Shown here: one piece after another, positions 1 to 8,147 of the stretch
How the letters are laid out: the number at the start of each line of letters is the position of its first letter
Position numbering within the stretch: the first letter of the stretch is position 1
Assembly: GCF_020164435.1 (NCBI RefSeq)
Contig: NZ_JAIUDQ010000017.1
Coordinates: 36,001 to 100,000, forward strand
Length of the DNA stretch: 64,000 nucleotides
Direction: 5' to 3'
Source: Phyllobacterium lublinensis
GTDB taxonomy: Bacteria; Pseudomonadota; Alphaproteobacteria; Rhizobiales; Rhizobiaceae
Notes under the pieces: generated by a model
What the model saw: only the letters and a program-made list of their open reading frames with translations
What the model was told of the DNA's origin: nothing
Database searches by the model: none
Translations under genes and position numbers: made by a program

Positions 1-1
1 G

Positions 2-547
2 ACCGAAGCGGCCATCCTGCTCACGGATATGCGCGGGTTCACACCACTTTCGCTCACCTCTTCGCCGGCCCAACTATTGACCACGCTTGGGCGTTACTTC
101 GAGGTGGTTGTCGATGCGGTGCGGGCAGAGGGAGGCGATGTTCTCAAGTTTGTGGGCGACGGGGTCCTGTCAATCTTCGAAGTGAGTGATAGCGGCCGCG
201 CGGCCGCCTGTGGCGCTGCCGTGCGCGCCGCGTCGCATGCCGTTGCGCGGGCACGGGCGGAGGGGCTTCCTCCCTTCGTCGGTGCTCTCCACGTCGGGCC
301 GGTGATGTATGGAAACGTTGGAAGTCTCACCCGACTGGATTTTACGGTCGTTGGCCTGGCGGTGAACATTGCCAGCCGTCTGGAGGAAATTGCCAAGGCG
401 AGCGGGCAGACATTGGTTTGTTCGGGAAGCTTTGCCTCCGATCTGCCAGCCGAGTCGGTGCGAAACATCGGTCAGTTCAAGCTGAAGGGCCTGACCGGTG
501 AACATGACGTTTTCACTATTGCTGCCGACGACGGAAGTCAGGCATGA
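2..547 (+). CDS. class III adenylate/guanylate cyclase, C-terminal part (5' truncated by window edge)
   Basis: The reading frame is open from the first bases of the window, so the N-terminus lies outside. The visible 181 residues are a class III nucleotidyl cyclase catalytic domain. The first metal-binding Asp is in LLTDMRGFT, the second in FVGDGVL, and the transition-state Asn/Arg are in VNIASRLEE. Such domains make cAMP (or less often cGMP) from NTP, usually C-terminal to a sensor or transporter-like region that cannot be seen here. Nothing follows the domain except a short tail (TIAADDGSQA). The substrate cannot be fixed from this fragment. A second class III cyclase lies at 16330-18246 but has a different architecture. 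Confidence 0.9.
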   Translation, partial: TEAAILLTDMRGFTPLSLTSSPAQLLTTLGRYFEVVVDAVRAEGGDVLKFVGDGVLSIFEVSDSGRAAACGAAVRAASHAVARARAEGLPPFVGALHVGPVMYGNVGSLTRLDFTVVGLAVNIASRLEEIAKASGQTLVCSGSFASDLPAESVRNIGQFKLKGLTGEHDVFTIAADDGSQA

Positions 548-608
548 GCATCAAACGCGCGTACGCTCCGCCTTGACGGCGAAGCGTACGTCTCGATCAC
601 AGAGGCGA

Positions 609-1526
609 TCAGTAGTCCCAGAATATCGGGACCCAACGAAAGGTTTCGCCGTCGGCGGCAACGTGTCCGATGGATGGAAACGGCAGGTGCGTGGCCACCA
701 GCAGTCCGCCGCTCGCCGCCACCTCCTGCAAAAGACGAACCCTGACGCGGGCCGCTTCCTCGGGATCGTGTTCAAAACCGTTGAACCAGTCGGGGTGCTC
801 GAACCCGACCGCGAATACGGCATCGCCGGCGAACATCAGCCGATCGGTACCGGACGCAAGGCGCACCACGCTGTGTCCTGGTGTATGGCCGCCCGTGCGG
901 GTGACGACGACGCCCGGCGCAACCTCGTACTCTTCCTCGAACGTCCGCAGATAGCTGCGGTAATCTTCAGCGAACCGCTTGGCTGCCGCACGGAGCGCAT
1001 CCGGGAATCCGTCCGGCATGACTACGTGGGAGAAATCGGGATGTGTCCAGAACTTGACCTCGGCGTCCGCCACGTGGATTCGCAGGTCTGGACGCAGTTG
1101 GTCCTTGATTCCGCCGACGAGGAACATGCCGATGTGATCCATATGCATGTGGGTAAGCACCACGTCGGTCACGGAACCAAGATCGATGCCGGCAGCCTCC
1201 AGTCGATGGGCTAGTTGCCCGGCCTTCGGCAAATTCAAGTTCGGATCGTCACCCAGCCCGGCATCGATGAGGATGGTCCGGCCGCCGCTGCGCACGACGA
1301 CAACGTTCAGTCCCCAATCGAGATTGTCCGCCGGCAGGAAGTTGTAGGCCGACCAGGCTGCCCGCTCGGCCGGGTCAGCGTTGTGCCCCAACATCTTGCT
1401 CGGCAACCCCAGAACCCCGTCGCTGATGACCATTACGTCGATGTCGCCGATCTTCAGCGCGTAGCGCGATGGAACCAGCTCGTCAGGCCCCGGTCTGCCG
1501 TGGTTTAAAGTGTTGTCCAAGCTCAT
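609..1526 (-). CDS. MBL-fold metallo-hydrolase
   Basis: This 305-residue protein belongs to the metallo-beta-lactamase fold family. The zinc motif HxHxDH appears as THMHMDHIG near residue 130. A later His lies in GGHTPGHS, the bridging Asp in FAGDAVF and another His in ATHLPFPS. No signal peptide is evident, so it is probably cytoplasmic. The start is supported by AGGAGG seven bases upstream of the ATG. The overall organisation (long N-terminal extension, 'TGGHTPGH') resembles lactonase- and alkylsulfatase-like members often annotated simply as MBL-fold hydrolases; the substrate cannot be assigned. It stands alone, convergent with the cyclase gene on its 3' side. Confidence 0.9.
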   Translation of the reverse strand: MSLDNTLNHGRPGPDELVPSRYALKIGDIDVMVISDGVLGLPSKMLGHNADPAERAAWSAYNFLPADNLDWGLNVVVVRSGGRTILIDAGLGDDPNLNLPKAGQLAHRLEAAGIDLGSVTDVVLTHMHMDHIGMFLVGGIKDQLRPDLRIHVADAEVKFWTHPDFSHVVMPDGFPDALRAAAKRFAEDYRSYLRTFEEEYEVAPGVVVTRTGGHTPGHSVVRLASGTDRLMFAGDAVFAVGFEHPDWFNGFEHDPEEAARVRVRLLQEVAASGGLLVATHLPFPSIGHVAADGETFRWVPIFWDY

Positions 1527-1632
1527 GTTAACCTCCTGCTGAAATACGTTCGCGATCGTATTAAGATCTCCCGTTTACGACTGAGATGGAATCACCCTGT
1601 GGTATAGGCTGCTTACATCCCACGCATAGTGA

Positions 1633-2007
1633 CTAGAACGATTTGGGCATTGGACCTCTGGGGACACGTGACCACGATCGAATGAGCGGAACACACTGAA
1701 ACACGTCGCATGACGCATCCTTTGCAAGAACGGCTTTCTTTTGGGGTAGCAGCGGAGCCGGGCAAGCCATGGGGCTGCCGACATAGACATCGAAAATTTT
1801 CATTTGCTGCACGTTCTTTGACGAACGTTGCAAAACGGCGCGGCCATCGCGACTGAGCGCCTCCGTTATCTGTGAGCAGGTCATGCGTTCGAGATCATAG
1901 CGTTCGATCGCGCTTGCTGATCCTGCCAGAGAAATCAGCGTCACTGACGCGATGGCAATACTTCTCACCGCCGATGCCAGAGCTCTAGCGAGCATTTGCC
2001 CAACCAT
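1633..2007 (-). CDS. secreted cysteine-containing hypothetical protein
   Basis: A 124-residue protein with an N-terminal signal peptide: a short basic start, a hydrophobic stretch (IAIASVTLISLAG) and an AxA-type site near SASA. The mature part has four Cys (MTCSQ, PMACP, ASCDV, FQCVP), compatible with two disulfides in the periplasm. I place the start at the ATG at 2007 because GGAGGAAGG lies just upstream. The segment with conserved-looking SSKNVQQMKIFDVYV followed by CPAP resembles small uncharacterised rhizobial exported proteins, but I know no function. Monocistronic. Confidence 0.7.
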   Translation of the reverse strand: MVGQMLARALASAVRSIAIASVTLISLAGSASAIERYDLERMTCSQITEALSRDGRAVLQRSSKNVQQMKIFDVYVGSPMACPAPLLPQKKAVLAKDASCDVFQCVPLIRSWSRVPRGPMPKSF

Positions 2008-2407
2008 CAAAACCTTCCTCCGTCAGATGCGCCATCGAGTTCATACGAGCGTCGCAAGCTTCGCAGGATGATGATTTCTATCGGTTTGCTTATCGCGACC
2101 GCGTCTACTGCGCACGTAAACTCCTGATTTACTGCGCCGTTTTTAACTCGAGCGAAACGCACTTTTAAGATAGACGGCCGACTACTAAAGATTGGCTTTC
2201 TTAGTCCAGATTGCGGACACCCCGGTCGTTTTGTGTGGCTCCAGCAAAACTAGCCGCAAGCACACCTCAGCATCCTTGTAGCGTAGCCTATTCTCTTTAT
2301 GTGATCGGCCTGCACCATCGGATAGTTATCGCTCCCATAGAGCCTTCGATAATGGGTGGGTGCGCGGGTAGGATTGCCCGTGGTCCCGACTTTAGGAGCA
2401 TCAGGTC
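2008..2407. other. intergenic region, no gene recognised
   Basis: About 400 bases between two divergently oriented exported-protein genes. It must hold the promoters of both. Apart from the ribosome sites (GGAGGAAGG on the minus strand, TAGGAG on the plus strand) I see no convincing operator, RNA or small coding frame. Confidence 0.5.
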
Positions 2408-3175
2408 ATGTCGATACCATTCCAAAGAATAATACTCGCAATCATCGGCGCTTTGTCGATCAGTATTGCTTCACCCGGGCCGAATGCCGTCGCTCAGACC
2501 GCACAGGCCAAAACCTCAACGAGCGTCTTGCCAACCGGGGGTGGAGCAGCACTGCTCGATCCGTCCGATACGATAATTTTGCTGCTGGATCACCAGGCTG
2601 GTCTGTTTCAAACCGTCAAGGACATTAGCGTGTCCGAACTTCGATCCAACACTGTGATGCTTGCGAAGCTCGCCACGTTGATGAACATTCCTGTCATCAC
2701 AACAGCGTCGGAGCCGAACGGTACAAACGGACCGCTTATGCCTGAAATCCATCAAAACGCCCCGCACGCCGTTTATGTGCCTCGCAATGGCGAAGTGAAC
2801 GCCTGGGATAACGAAGACTTCGTGAAGACAGTGGAAGCGACTGGTCGCAAGACGTTAATCATGGCCGGTGTGTGGACAAGTGTATGCGTGATGTTTCCTG
2901 CGCTGGACGCAAAACTGGCGGGATATAAGGTGTACGCTGTCATGGACGCTTCAGGCGATGTGAGCGAGATGGCAAACCGAACCACACTTGCACGCCTGGT
3001 TCAGGGTGGGGTCATTCCAACAACGACCAATGCCGTACTCTCGGAAGTTCACCGCACCTGGAACCGTCCGGAAGCAGCAGAGATTGCCAAGCTCTATTCT
3101 CTCGTATCACCCAATTATGCAGCTGTTAGCGAGAGCTACTACAAGGCTCAAGAGGTCGCCAAGCGAACCGATTGA
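2408..3175 (+). CDS. exported isochorismatase-family hydrolase
   Basis: A 255-residue cysteine hydrolase of the isochorismatase/nicotinamidase superfamily. Residues 1-30 form a signal peptide (IILAIIGALSISIA, cleavage near AVAQ), so it probably acts in the periplasm, which is uncommon for this family. The catalytic Asp is in ILLLDHQAGLF, the Lys/Arg region in ATGRKTLIMAG and the nucleophile Cys in GVWTSVCVMF. This pattern matches YcaC-like members, whose substrates are unknown. The start is supported by AGGAG nine bases upstream. It is a single gene. Confidence 0.88.
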   Translation: MSIPFQRIILAIIGALSISIASPGPNAVAQTAQAKTSTSVLPTGGGAALLDPSDTIILLLDHQAGLFQTVKDISVSELRSNTVMLAKLATLMNIPVITTASEPNGTNGPLMPEIHQNAPHAVYVPRNGEVNAWDNEDFVKTVEATGRKTLIMAGVWTSVCVMFPALDAKLAGYKVYAVMDASGDVSEMANRTTLARLVQGGVIPTTTNAVLSEVHRTWNRPEAAEIAKLYSLVSPNYAAVSESYYKAQEVAKRTD

Positions 3176-3254
3176 CCCCAGGCGACTGACTGCAGCATTT
3201 TATCAGGCCTTCCGGGTGATGCACCTGCGAGGCCTGATCTGTATGGGGGGCGCC

Positions 3255-3899
3255 CTATTCCGCGAAGGGAGCGTCCATCACAAGATCGACAGCTGAAACA
3301 GCCGCATAGCCCTTGACGAAGCGGGTTCCGAAATCACGGGCAAAATTGTCGTAAGTTGTCTCGGGCCTGACCTCCGCAATATGGCAGAAACATTGCGACA
3401 TGCGGCGTTTCATCTGCAGGCGAGGAAACTCCTCAACAACCTTTGCGATCTCGTTCGGAGGTAGCAGATCATATTGCCAGCCTATCACATCGAGGCAGAT
3501 ACCGGCCGTGCAGAGCGCCACCTCGGCCTCCTTGTACAGCCCAATGGAGGCCGTCGAGTTAAGTGCGACACTGTCCCAGATCAGCTGTGCCTGGCGTTCG
3601 TCGAAGCCCGAGTCCCTCGCAAAGGTCCTGGCAATATCGGCGGCTTCTACTTCGAATCGCCTCGGCCCGTTGAAGCGCTCATTCAGCGTGATGTCGTGGA
3701 GCAGCGTACCGACGGCGACGACCTCGGCGTCATGTTCGATGGACTGAAGCTGTCCCAACCGAGCTGCAAAAAGCCAGGAGCGGACAACGTGGTTGAACAG
3801 ATATGGCTCACATCGTTCGCGGGCATATTCCAGTGCCTGGGTCACAATCGGCGTGTCAGGAACCGAAACCCCTGCAAGCGTTCGGCTGGCTGCGTTCAT
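3255..3899 (-). CDS. HD domain-containing protein
   Basis: A 214-residue protein with an HD-type metal-dependent phosphohydrolase fold: NHVVRSWLFAARLG carries the first His and VGTLLHDITLNE the HD pair. Many uncharacterised rhizobial proteins of this kind are similar to cyanamide hydratase-like HD proteins, so it could be a nucleotidase or hydratase; no substrate can be fixed. The frame stays open upstream to 4058, but I choose the ATG at 3899 because GGAG sits nine bases upstream, whereas the longer N-terminus is Cys-rich and without a ribosome site. It is convergent with the isochorismatase-like gene. Confidence 0.85.
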   Translation of the reverse strand: MNAASRTLAGVSVPDTPIVTQALEYARERCEPYLFNHVVRSWLFAARLGQLQSIEHDAEVVAVGTLLHDITLNERFNGPRRFEVEAADIARTFARDSGFDERQAQLIWDSVALNSTASIGLYKEAEVALCTAGICLDVIGWQYDLLPPNEIAKVVEEFPRLQMKRRMSQCFCHIAEVRPETTYDNFARDFGTRFVKGYAAVSAVDLVMDAPFAE

Positions 3900-4089
3900 T
3901 TCCATCTCCAATTTTGCCGCGTGGTCAGTAGACAAACCGCATCGACCACACGTGCTTCCACAAGCAATGTGTGGTCGTTTCGACGCCTCAATGGGCCGGG
4001 TGCTCCAACAATTTCGCAAAGCGGCGATTGGATAAGTGTTACCTAGTGCAAGCGGCAAACAGGCATCCGAACTCCGCCCCCGTACGCAG

Positions 4090-4491
4090 TCACTCCACCG
4101 GCATGAGAGCCGGAGCGTCCTTGTTCTTCAGCAGCACGACGATAAACTTGGCAGGTTCGGTGGTGCTCGCATTGCGGCCGACCAGATGAATGTCGGAAGG
4201 ACCTTCGTAGAAAGTATCGCCCGGCGACAGGGTGACTTCCTTGTCTCCCTTGACCTGCATCACGATCGAGCCCTCCAGAACATAGACGAACGCATGCGCG
4301 TCATGCTTATGGATGGGGTCAGCACCTCCGGGCCCATACACGACCGAAATCATCAGTCCCTCCTTGCCGGGATAGTCGGGAAGCTCCTTGCTCATAAGCG
4401 ATGTGACGGTCACAGCGTCGGCGGCAAGCGCCAAACTTCCAGGCAGGCAAACTGAAGCGGATATCAGTAGCGATAACAAAGCTGATTTCAT
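4090..4491 (-). CDS. exported cupin-domain protein
   Basis: A 133-residue protein: signal peptide (MKSALLSLLISASVCLPGSLALAAD) followed by a single cupin barrel. Metal-ligand-type residues are in PIHKHDAHAFVYVLEG and the second cupin box in SPGDTFYEGPSDIHLVGRN. Small periplasmic cupins of this type are mostly of unknown function. The start at 4491 is preceded by AAGGGATAACGACC and is preferred over an upstream in-frame ATG that would bury the signal peptide. It lies 86 bases downstream of the NAD(P)-binding protein gene on the same strand and may be co-transcribed. Confidence 0.87.
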   Translation of the reverse strand: MKSALLSLLISASVCLPGSLALAADAVTVTSLMSKELPDYPGKEGLMISVVYGPGGADPIHKHDAHAFVYVLEGSIVMQVKGDKEVTLSPGDTFYEGPSDIHLVGRNASTTEPAKFIVVLLKNKDAPALMPVE

Positions 4492-4577
4492 GGTCGTTAT
4501 CCCTTTGGTTGTTGATGGCATCTGTGCGGTACAATCCTGGGCAAAAGACCAGTGCCCAGGTTGCATGCCGCCTGGAC

Positions 4578-5333
4578 CTATTTCGGCTGCTGGGACGAAC
4601 GGAACCAGTCCTTGAGGCCGATCTTGCCGATCCGCGCACCCTCGCCGGGCACGATCGACTGATCGTTGAGTTCAGACCCGAAATACCGTGCATGAACATC
4701 CGCCTCGACGGTGCGCGGATCGTTGGCGGCGTTCAAATACCGGGCTATGATCTCGCTCATGGGAGCGCGTTCGGGACCCGCAATCTCGATCATGCCGTTA
4801 AGCGGCTTCCCGAGGGCGACATCCGCCATCGCATCAGCCACGTCGTCCGCGGCGATCGGCTGGAAAGCGGCCGGGGAAAGACGGGCGACGGTGCCGGTTG
4901 TTGCTTCATCGGCAATGCCCTTCAGGAACTCCATGAACTGGGTGGAATGGACGATCGTGTAGGGAATGGACGATTCCTTGATGAGCCTTTCCTGGGCAAG
5001 CTTGGCCTTGAAGTAGCCATTGTCGGGTAACCGCTCCGTTCCCACGATCGACAGGGCAATGTGGTGCTTTACACCCGCCTTGGCATCGGCGGCGAGCAAA
5101 TTGCGTCCGGCCGTCTCGAAGAATTCCAGCACGGCCTTGTCCTCCCACGAAGGAGCGTTTGCAAGGTCAATGACGACCTCTGCGCCGACCAGCGCTTCCG
5201 CGAGCCCTTCACCGGTGACGGTGTTGACACCGGTATTCGGCGATACCGCAAGAACCTCGTGGCCTTTTTCGCGTAGACGTGCGGCAGTCTTGGAGCCAAT
5301 AAGCCCAGTCCCGCCGATAATGACTATTTTCAT
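4578..5333 (-). CDS. NAD(P)-binding, NmrA/SDR-like protein
   Basis: A 251-residue atypical short-chain dehydrogenase or NmrA-like protein. The N-terminal dinucleotide-binding loop is IIGGTGLIGSKTA (Gly-rich GxxGxxG). No classical YxxxK catalytic pair is obvious, although NGYFKAKLAQERL offers a Tyr and Lys at the right place. The family includes redox sensors and reductases of unknown substrate. The start at 5333 is set by GAGGGAGA upstream and by the glycine loop beginning six residues in. The exported cupin gene follows on the same strand. Confidence 0.88.
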   Translation of the reverse strand: MKIVIIGGTGLIGSKTAARLREKGHEVLAVSPNTGVNTVTGEGLAEALVGAEVVIDLANAPSWEDKAVLEFFETAGRNLLAADAKAGVKHHIALSIVGTERLPDNGYFKAKLAQERLIKESSIPYTIVHSTQFMEFLKGIADEATTGTVARLSPAAFQPIAADDVADAMADVALGKPLNGMIEIAGPERAPMSEIIARYLNAANDPRTVEADVHARYFGSELNDQSIVPGEGARIGKIGLKDWFRSSQQPK

Positions 5334-5639
5334 AGCGAATCTCCCTCGTTGTGGCCCTCGGGCCAATGACTCGATCGCATCGAAAGATGACCGGGGAAAC
5401 AAATCCATTCTATCGTGCAGAAGGTGTAGGGCTCTAGTCGGCAGGTATAGCTGAATTGTCCTCAATGATAGGAGCGATACACAGGATGCACCGGCTGAGG
5501 TTCAGCCGCAGTACTTCACCCGGACGTTGGGCGGGCAGAGTAGCACTCATGCATTGTGCATGCTTCCATGATCTTCGTGTCCGTGCCGGGATAAACGCGC
5601 AGCGCGCCGCGCTATTGAGTCCAACCGGCTTGCGGGCAC
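5334..5639. other. intergenic region, nothing recognised
   Basis: About 300 bases between the start of the SDR-like gene and the 3' end of the DUF2971 gene, both on the minus strand. It should contain the promoter of the SDR-cupin pair. I see no convincing small gene, RNA or repeat. Confidence 0.4.
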
Positions 5640-6617
5640 TCAGCCCATAGCTGATCTTCGCCAGTGCAATCCCGAAATGACCACTTTCGAGTCAGGGTCG
5701 GCGATGTTCTTGGTTGCCAGCTTGGTCACGAGCGCTTCGCGTATCGGGCGGGGCCGTTGGGTCGGTCCGATAATGACGCGTTTGATCAATTCGGGCAGTT
5801 CAATCCCTGTCAGGTTGCTGGAAGGTTCGTTCTTCAGCGGCAGTGTGTAGAGGGTTTGGGGAATCGCGCCAAACGTGCGTTGCTGGGCAAACAGCCGTTT
5901 CGAAGGCCATAGTTGCGGATGCGTCAGTACCCGCCATTCGCGCTCGTCCTGCAAACCCGGAGACTTCCAGCAGATCGCCGCGAAAACGAGGGTAAGGAAC
6001 ACCATCTCGACCAGCGCCGCCTTGTTCAAATTCGACAGGAAGTCCCGGTTGGATGCTATTTGGTTTGCTACCAGTTTGAATTCGTCGTCGAGCTGGCTGT
6101 CTGTCCAGTAAGTCACCGGGACGGGATAGGCTTGGAGTGTCTCGGTCATTTGCACGAAGGGGGCGACATCGACGACCACGGCGACTGCAGCATCGTCGCG
6201 CTCGAACGCCCTCCACATCGACAGCCTTCCGGTCGCATCCTCTTTCGGATCATGCTCGGCAATGGAAAGCACGTAGGTGTGGTCAACTATCTTGGGCAGC
6301 CAGTTATGGTATTTGTCCACGCCTTGTTGCCAAATCCCGGGCAGGCACGTCTCTACAGTTTCGACCAGTGAATCCCGGCGTTCGGCATCCTCCAGCCACG
6401 CACGAACCTTGGCGATGCCGACCTCGACGTCGCGGTGGTCGTTCATGAGCTGCGTGTTTCTGAACCAGATTTCCTGGCTGTCGAGGATGTGGAAAAGATT
6501 CTCCGCCGTCGTGTAATGGACGAAGCGGGACTGGCTGCTTATTGCCGACCGTCGCTCGAATGCGTTCGGCATGAAAATGCTAAACGTTTTAATGACGACC
6601 GGATCCCATTCCTGCAT
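5640..6617 (-). CDS. DUF2971 domain-containing protein
   Basis: A 325-residue protein resembling the DUF2971 family. The N-terminal FVHYTTAENLFHIL and NTQLMNDHRDVEVG blocks and the central GRLSMWRAFERDDAAVAVVV are the recognisable parts. DUF2971 proteins are often found in accessory regions, sometimes near defence or toxin genes, but no biochemical role is established. No signal peptide or membrane segment. The start is uncertain: neither the ATG at 6617 nor the one at 6572 has a good ribosome site. The gene is isolated. Confidence 0.8.
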   Translation of the reverse strand: MQEWDPVVIKTFSIFMPNAFERRSAISSQSRFVHYTTAENLFHILDSQEIWFRNTQLMNDHRDVEVGIAKVRAWLEDAERRDSLVETVETCLPGIWQQGVDKYHNWLPKIVDHTYVLSIAEHDPKEDATGRLSMWRAFERDDAAVAVVVDVAPFVQMTETLQAYPVPVTYWTDSQLDDEFKLVANQIASNRDFLSNLNKAALVEMVFLTLVFAAICWKSPGLQDEREWRVLTHPQLWPSKRLFAQQRTFGAIPQTLYTLPLKNEPSSNLTGIELPELIKRVIIGPTQRPRPIREALVTKLATKNIADPDSKVVISGLHWRRSAMG

Positions 6618-6955
6618 GACACATTACCACGACTCGATTTTGATTGCGGCACTGTGCGACATACGCTGGTGATCATCAATGCCGGCATCCCCGCGATTTG
6701 ACATGATATGCAAGGCTTAGCAACCTTATTGTCGGCTTCTAACGATGCAGTCTTGAGGTTGCCGAAATGTCAGGTTCGAGCACTACGGTAACGAGGCCCT
6801 TCAGAGTCTGTCGCAAGTCGCGACACGACTCAGCAGACGTCTTGCAACTTTGAATGGTTGGGGACATGGTTGTGACTCAAGTCCCAAGGGAATTCCCGCG
6901 ACAGATATGCCTGCTGTCGTTCAACATCCTGTCCCAAATCACAAAGGTCCCCATC
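6618..6955. other. divergent promoter region
   Basis: About 340 bases between the DUF2971 gene and the Tat-exported AstE/AspA-like gene. No repeat, RNA or small reading frame is convincing; an open frame extends upstream of 6956 but lacks a ribosome site and would hide the Tat signal. Confidence 0.4.
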
Positions 6956-8143
6956 ATGTCCGATAATCATAAAGAAGGCCTGGATCGCCGTGATTTCATC
7001 ATCGCATCTATTGCCACGGTCGGCGCGTCGGCTGCCCTTGCTGTCAACACCAGCACTGCAAACGCCCAGGATGCCAAAACTACCGATCCGACATCAGGAA
7101 CGGTCTACACCGGCGATACGATCCAAGGAAAAAAGGTTGTCAGCAGCCTTGACGTCAACGACCTTGAGTCCGGCAAAAAGCACCTTTTGTATTTTCAGGG
7201 CGTTGGGATGGCTACTGGACAGCACTGGTATGTGTCCGTGACGGTAGCCAAGGGAGCAAAGCCGGGCAAGCGCGGCGTGCTCACCAGCGGCGTACATGGC
7301 GACGAGATGAGTTCCATCCATACTGTTCAAACGGTGATGAACCAGCTCGATCCGGCGCAGATGTCGGGCACCGTTACGGCAGTCACGGACATCGCACGCC
7401 CGGCCCTTGAAAGCATGCAGCGTAGATGGCCCAACCAGGGCAGGGGCATTGATCTGGTCGATATGAATCGGGTATGGCCCGGGGACGAGAACGGCGTCGC
7501 CGCACCCATCCGACATGCCGGACTGCTGTTCAACCGGCTGCTACGGCCGAACGCCGACTTTGCGATCGATTTCCACACCGGAACGACCGGATTCGAGGTT
7601 GCCGCATTCAATATTGCCGAGATGGACGTGCCCGAGATCAAGGCCTTGGTGGATCTCTACCCCGTCGGCCAGATCTTCGATAACCCTACATATCCCAGCG
7701 TCCTTCATAATGCGTTCGTCGCCGCGGGCATCCCCTCCTTTTGCCCGGAAATCGGGGCTGCCCGCCACCTGGACCCGGAGATGATCTCGCTCTTCGTGGA
7801 AGGCACGATGAATGTACTCAAGCATCACGGCATCGTTCCCGGACCGATGGGACGGACAGGCAAGGACGTGACTGTCTTTGTCGGCAACAGCGCGTTTCCG
7901 ATCCTGGCTACGGAAGGCGGGCTCGTTGAGCATCTGGTCGAACTCAACGACAAGGTCGCAGCCGGCCAAAAAGTGGCGATCCAGCGTAATAGCTTCGGGG
8001 AAGTGGTTGCGGAATATACAAGTGGCGTCGATGGCGAAATATCCGGCCAGCGCAGCGACGCAATGGCGGAGCCTGGCAATCCGCTGGTATTCATCCTGTT
8101 CAAGAAGGCGGCGCCGGAGGGTGTCGAAGACTATCCTGAGTAG
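6956..8143 (+). CDS. Tat-exported succinylglutamate desuccinylase/aspartoacylase-family protein
   Basis: A 395-residue member of the AstE/AspA zinc deacylase (M14-like) family. The Zn motif is TSGVHGDEMSS (HxxE) and a third ligand lies in FAIDFHTGTTG. The C-terminal part (LATEGGLVEHLVELNDKVAAGQ) looks like the biotinyl-lipoyl-like beta domain found in this family. The N-terminus has a twin-arginine signal: DRRDFII followed by a mild hydrophobic stretch and AxA near residues 34-36, so the enzyme is probably exported folded with its metal. Cytoplasmic AstE acts in arginine catabolism; a periplasmic member must have another substrate, unknown. The ATG at 6956 is chosen because the Tat motif starts nine residues later. 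Confidence 0.88.
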   Translation: MSDNHKEGLDRRDFIIASIATVGASAALAVNTSTANAQDAKTTDPTSGTVYTGDTIQGKKVVSSLDVNDLESGKKHLLYFQGVGMATGQHWYVSVTVAKGAKPGKRGVLTSGVHGDEMSSIHTVQTVMNQLDPAQMSGTVTAVTDIARPALESMQRRWPNQGRGIDLVDMNRVWPGDENGVAAPIRHAGLLFNRLLRPNADFAIDFHTGTTGFEVAAFNIAEMDVPEIKALVDLYPVGQIFDNPTYPSVLHNAFVAAGIPSFCPEIGAARHLDPEMISLFVEGTMNVLKHHGIVPGPMGRTGKDVTVFVGNSAFPILATEGGLVEHLVELNDKVAAGQKVAIQRNSFGEVVAEYTSGVDGEISGQRSDAMAEPGNPLVFILFKKAAPEGVEDYPE

Positions 8144-8147
8144 TATC

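Noticed and set aside
498..1214. 238-codon open frame overlapping the cyclase end and the MBL gene
   Set aside because: Antisense to the MBL hydrolase, whose motifs and ribosome site are clear.
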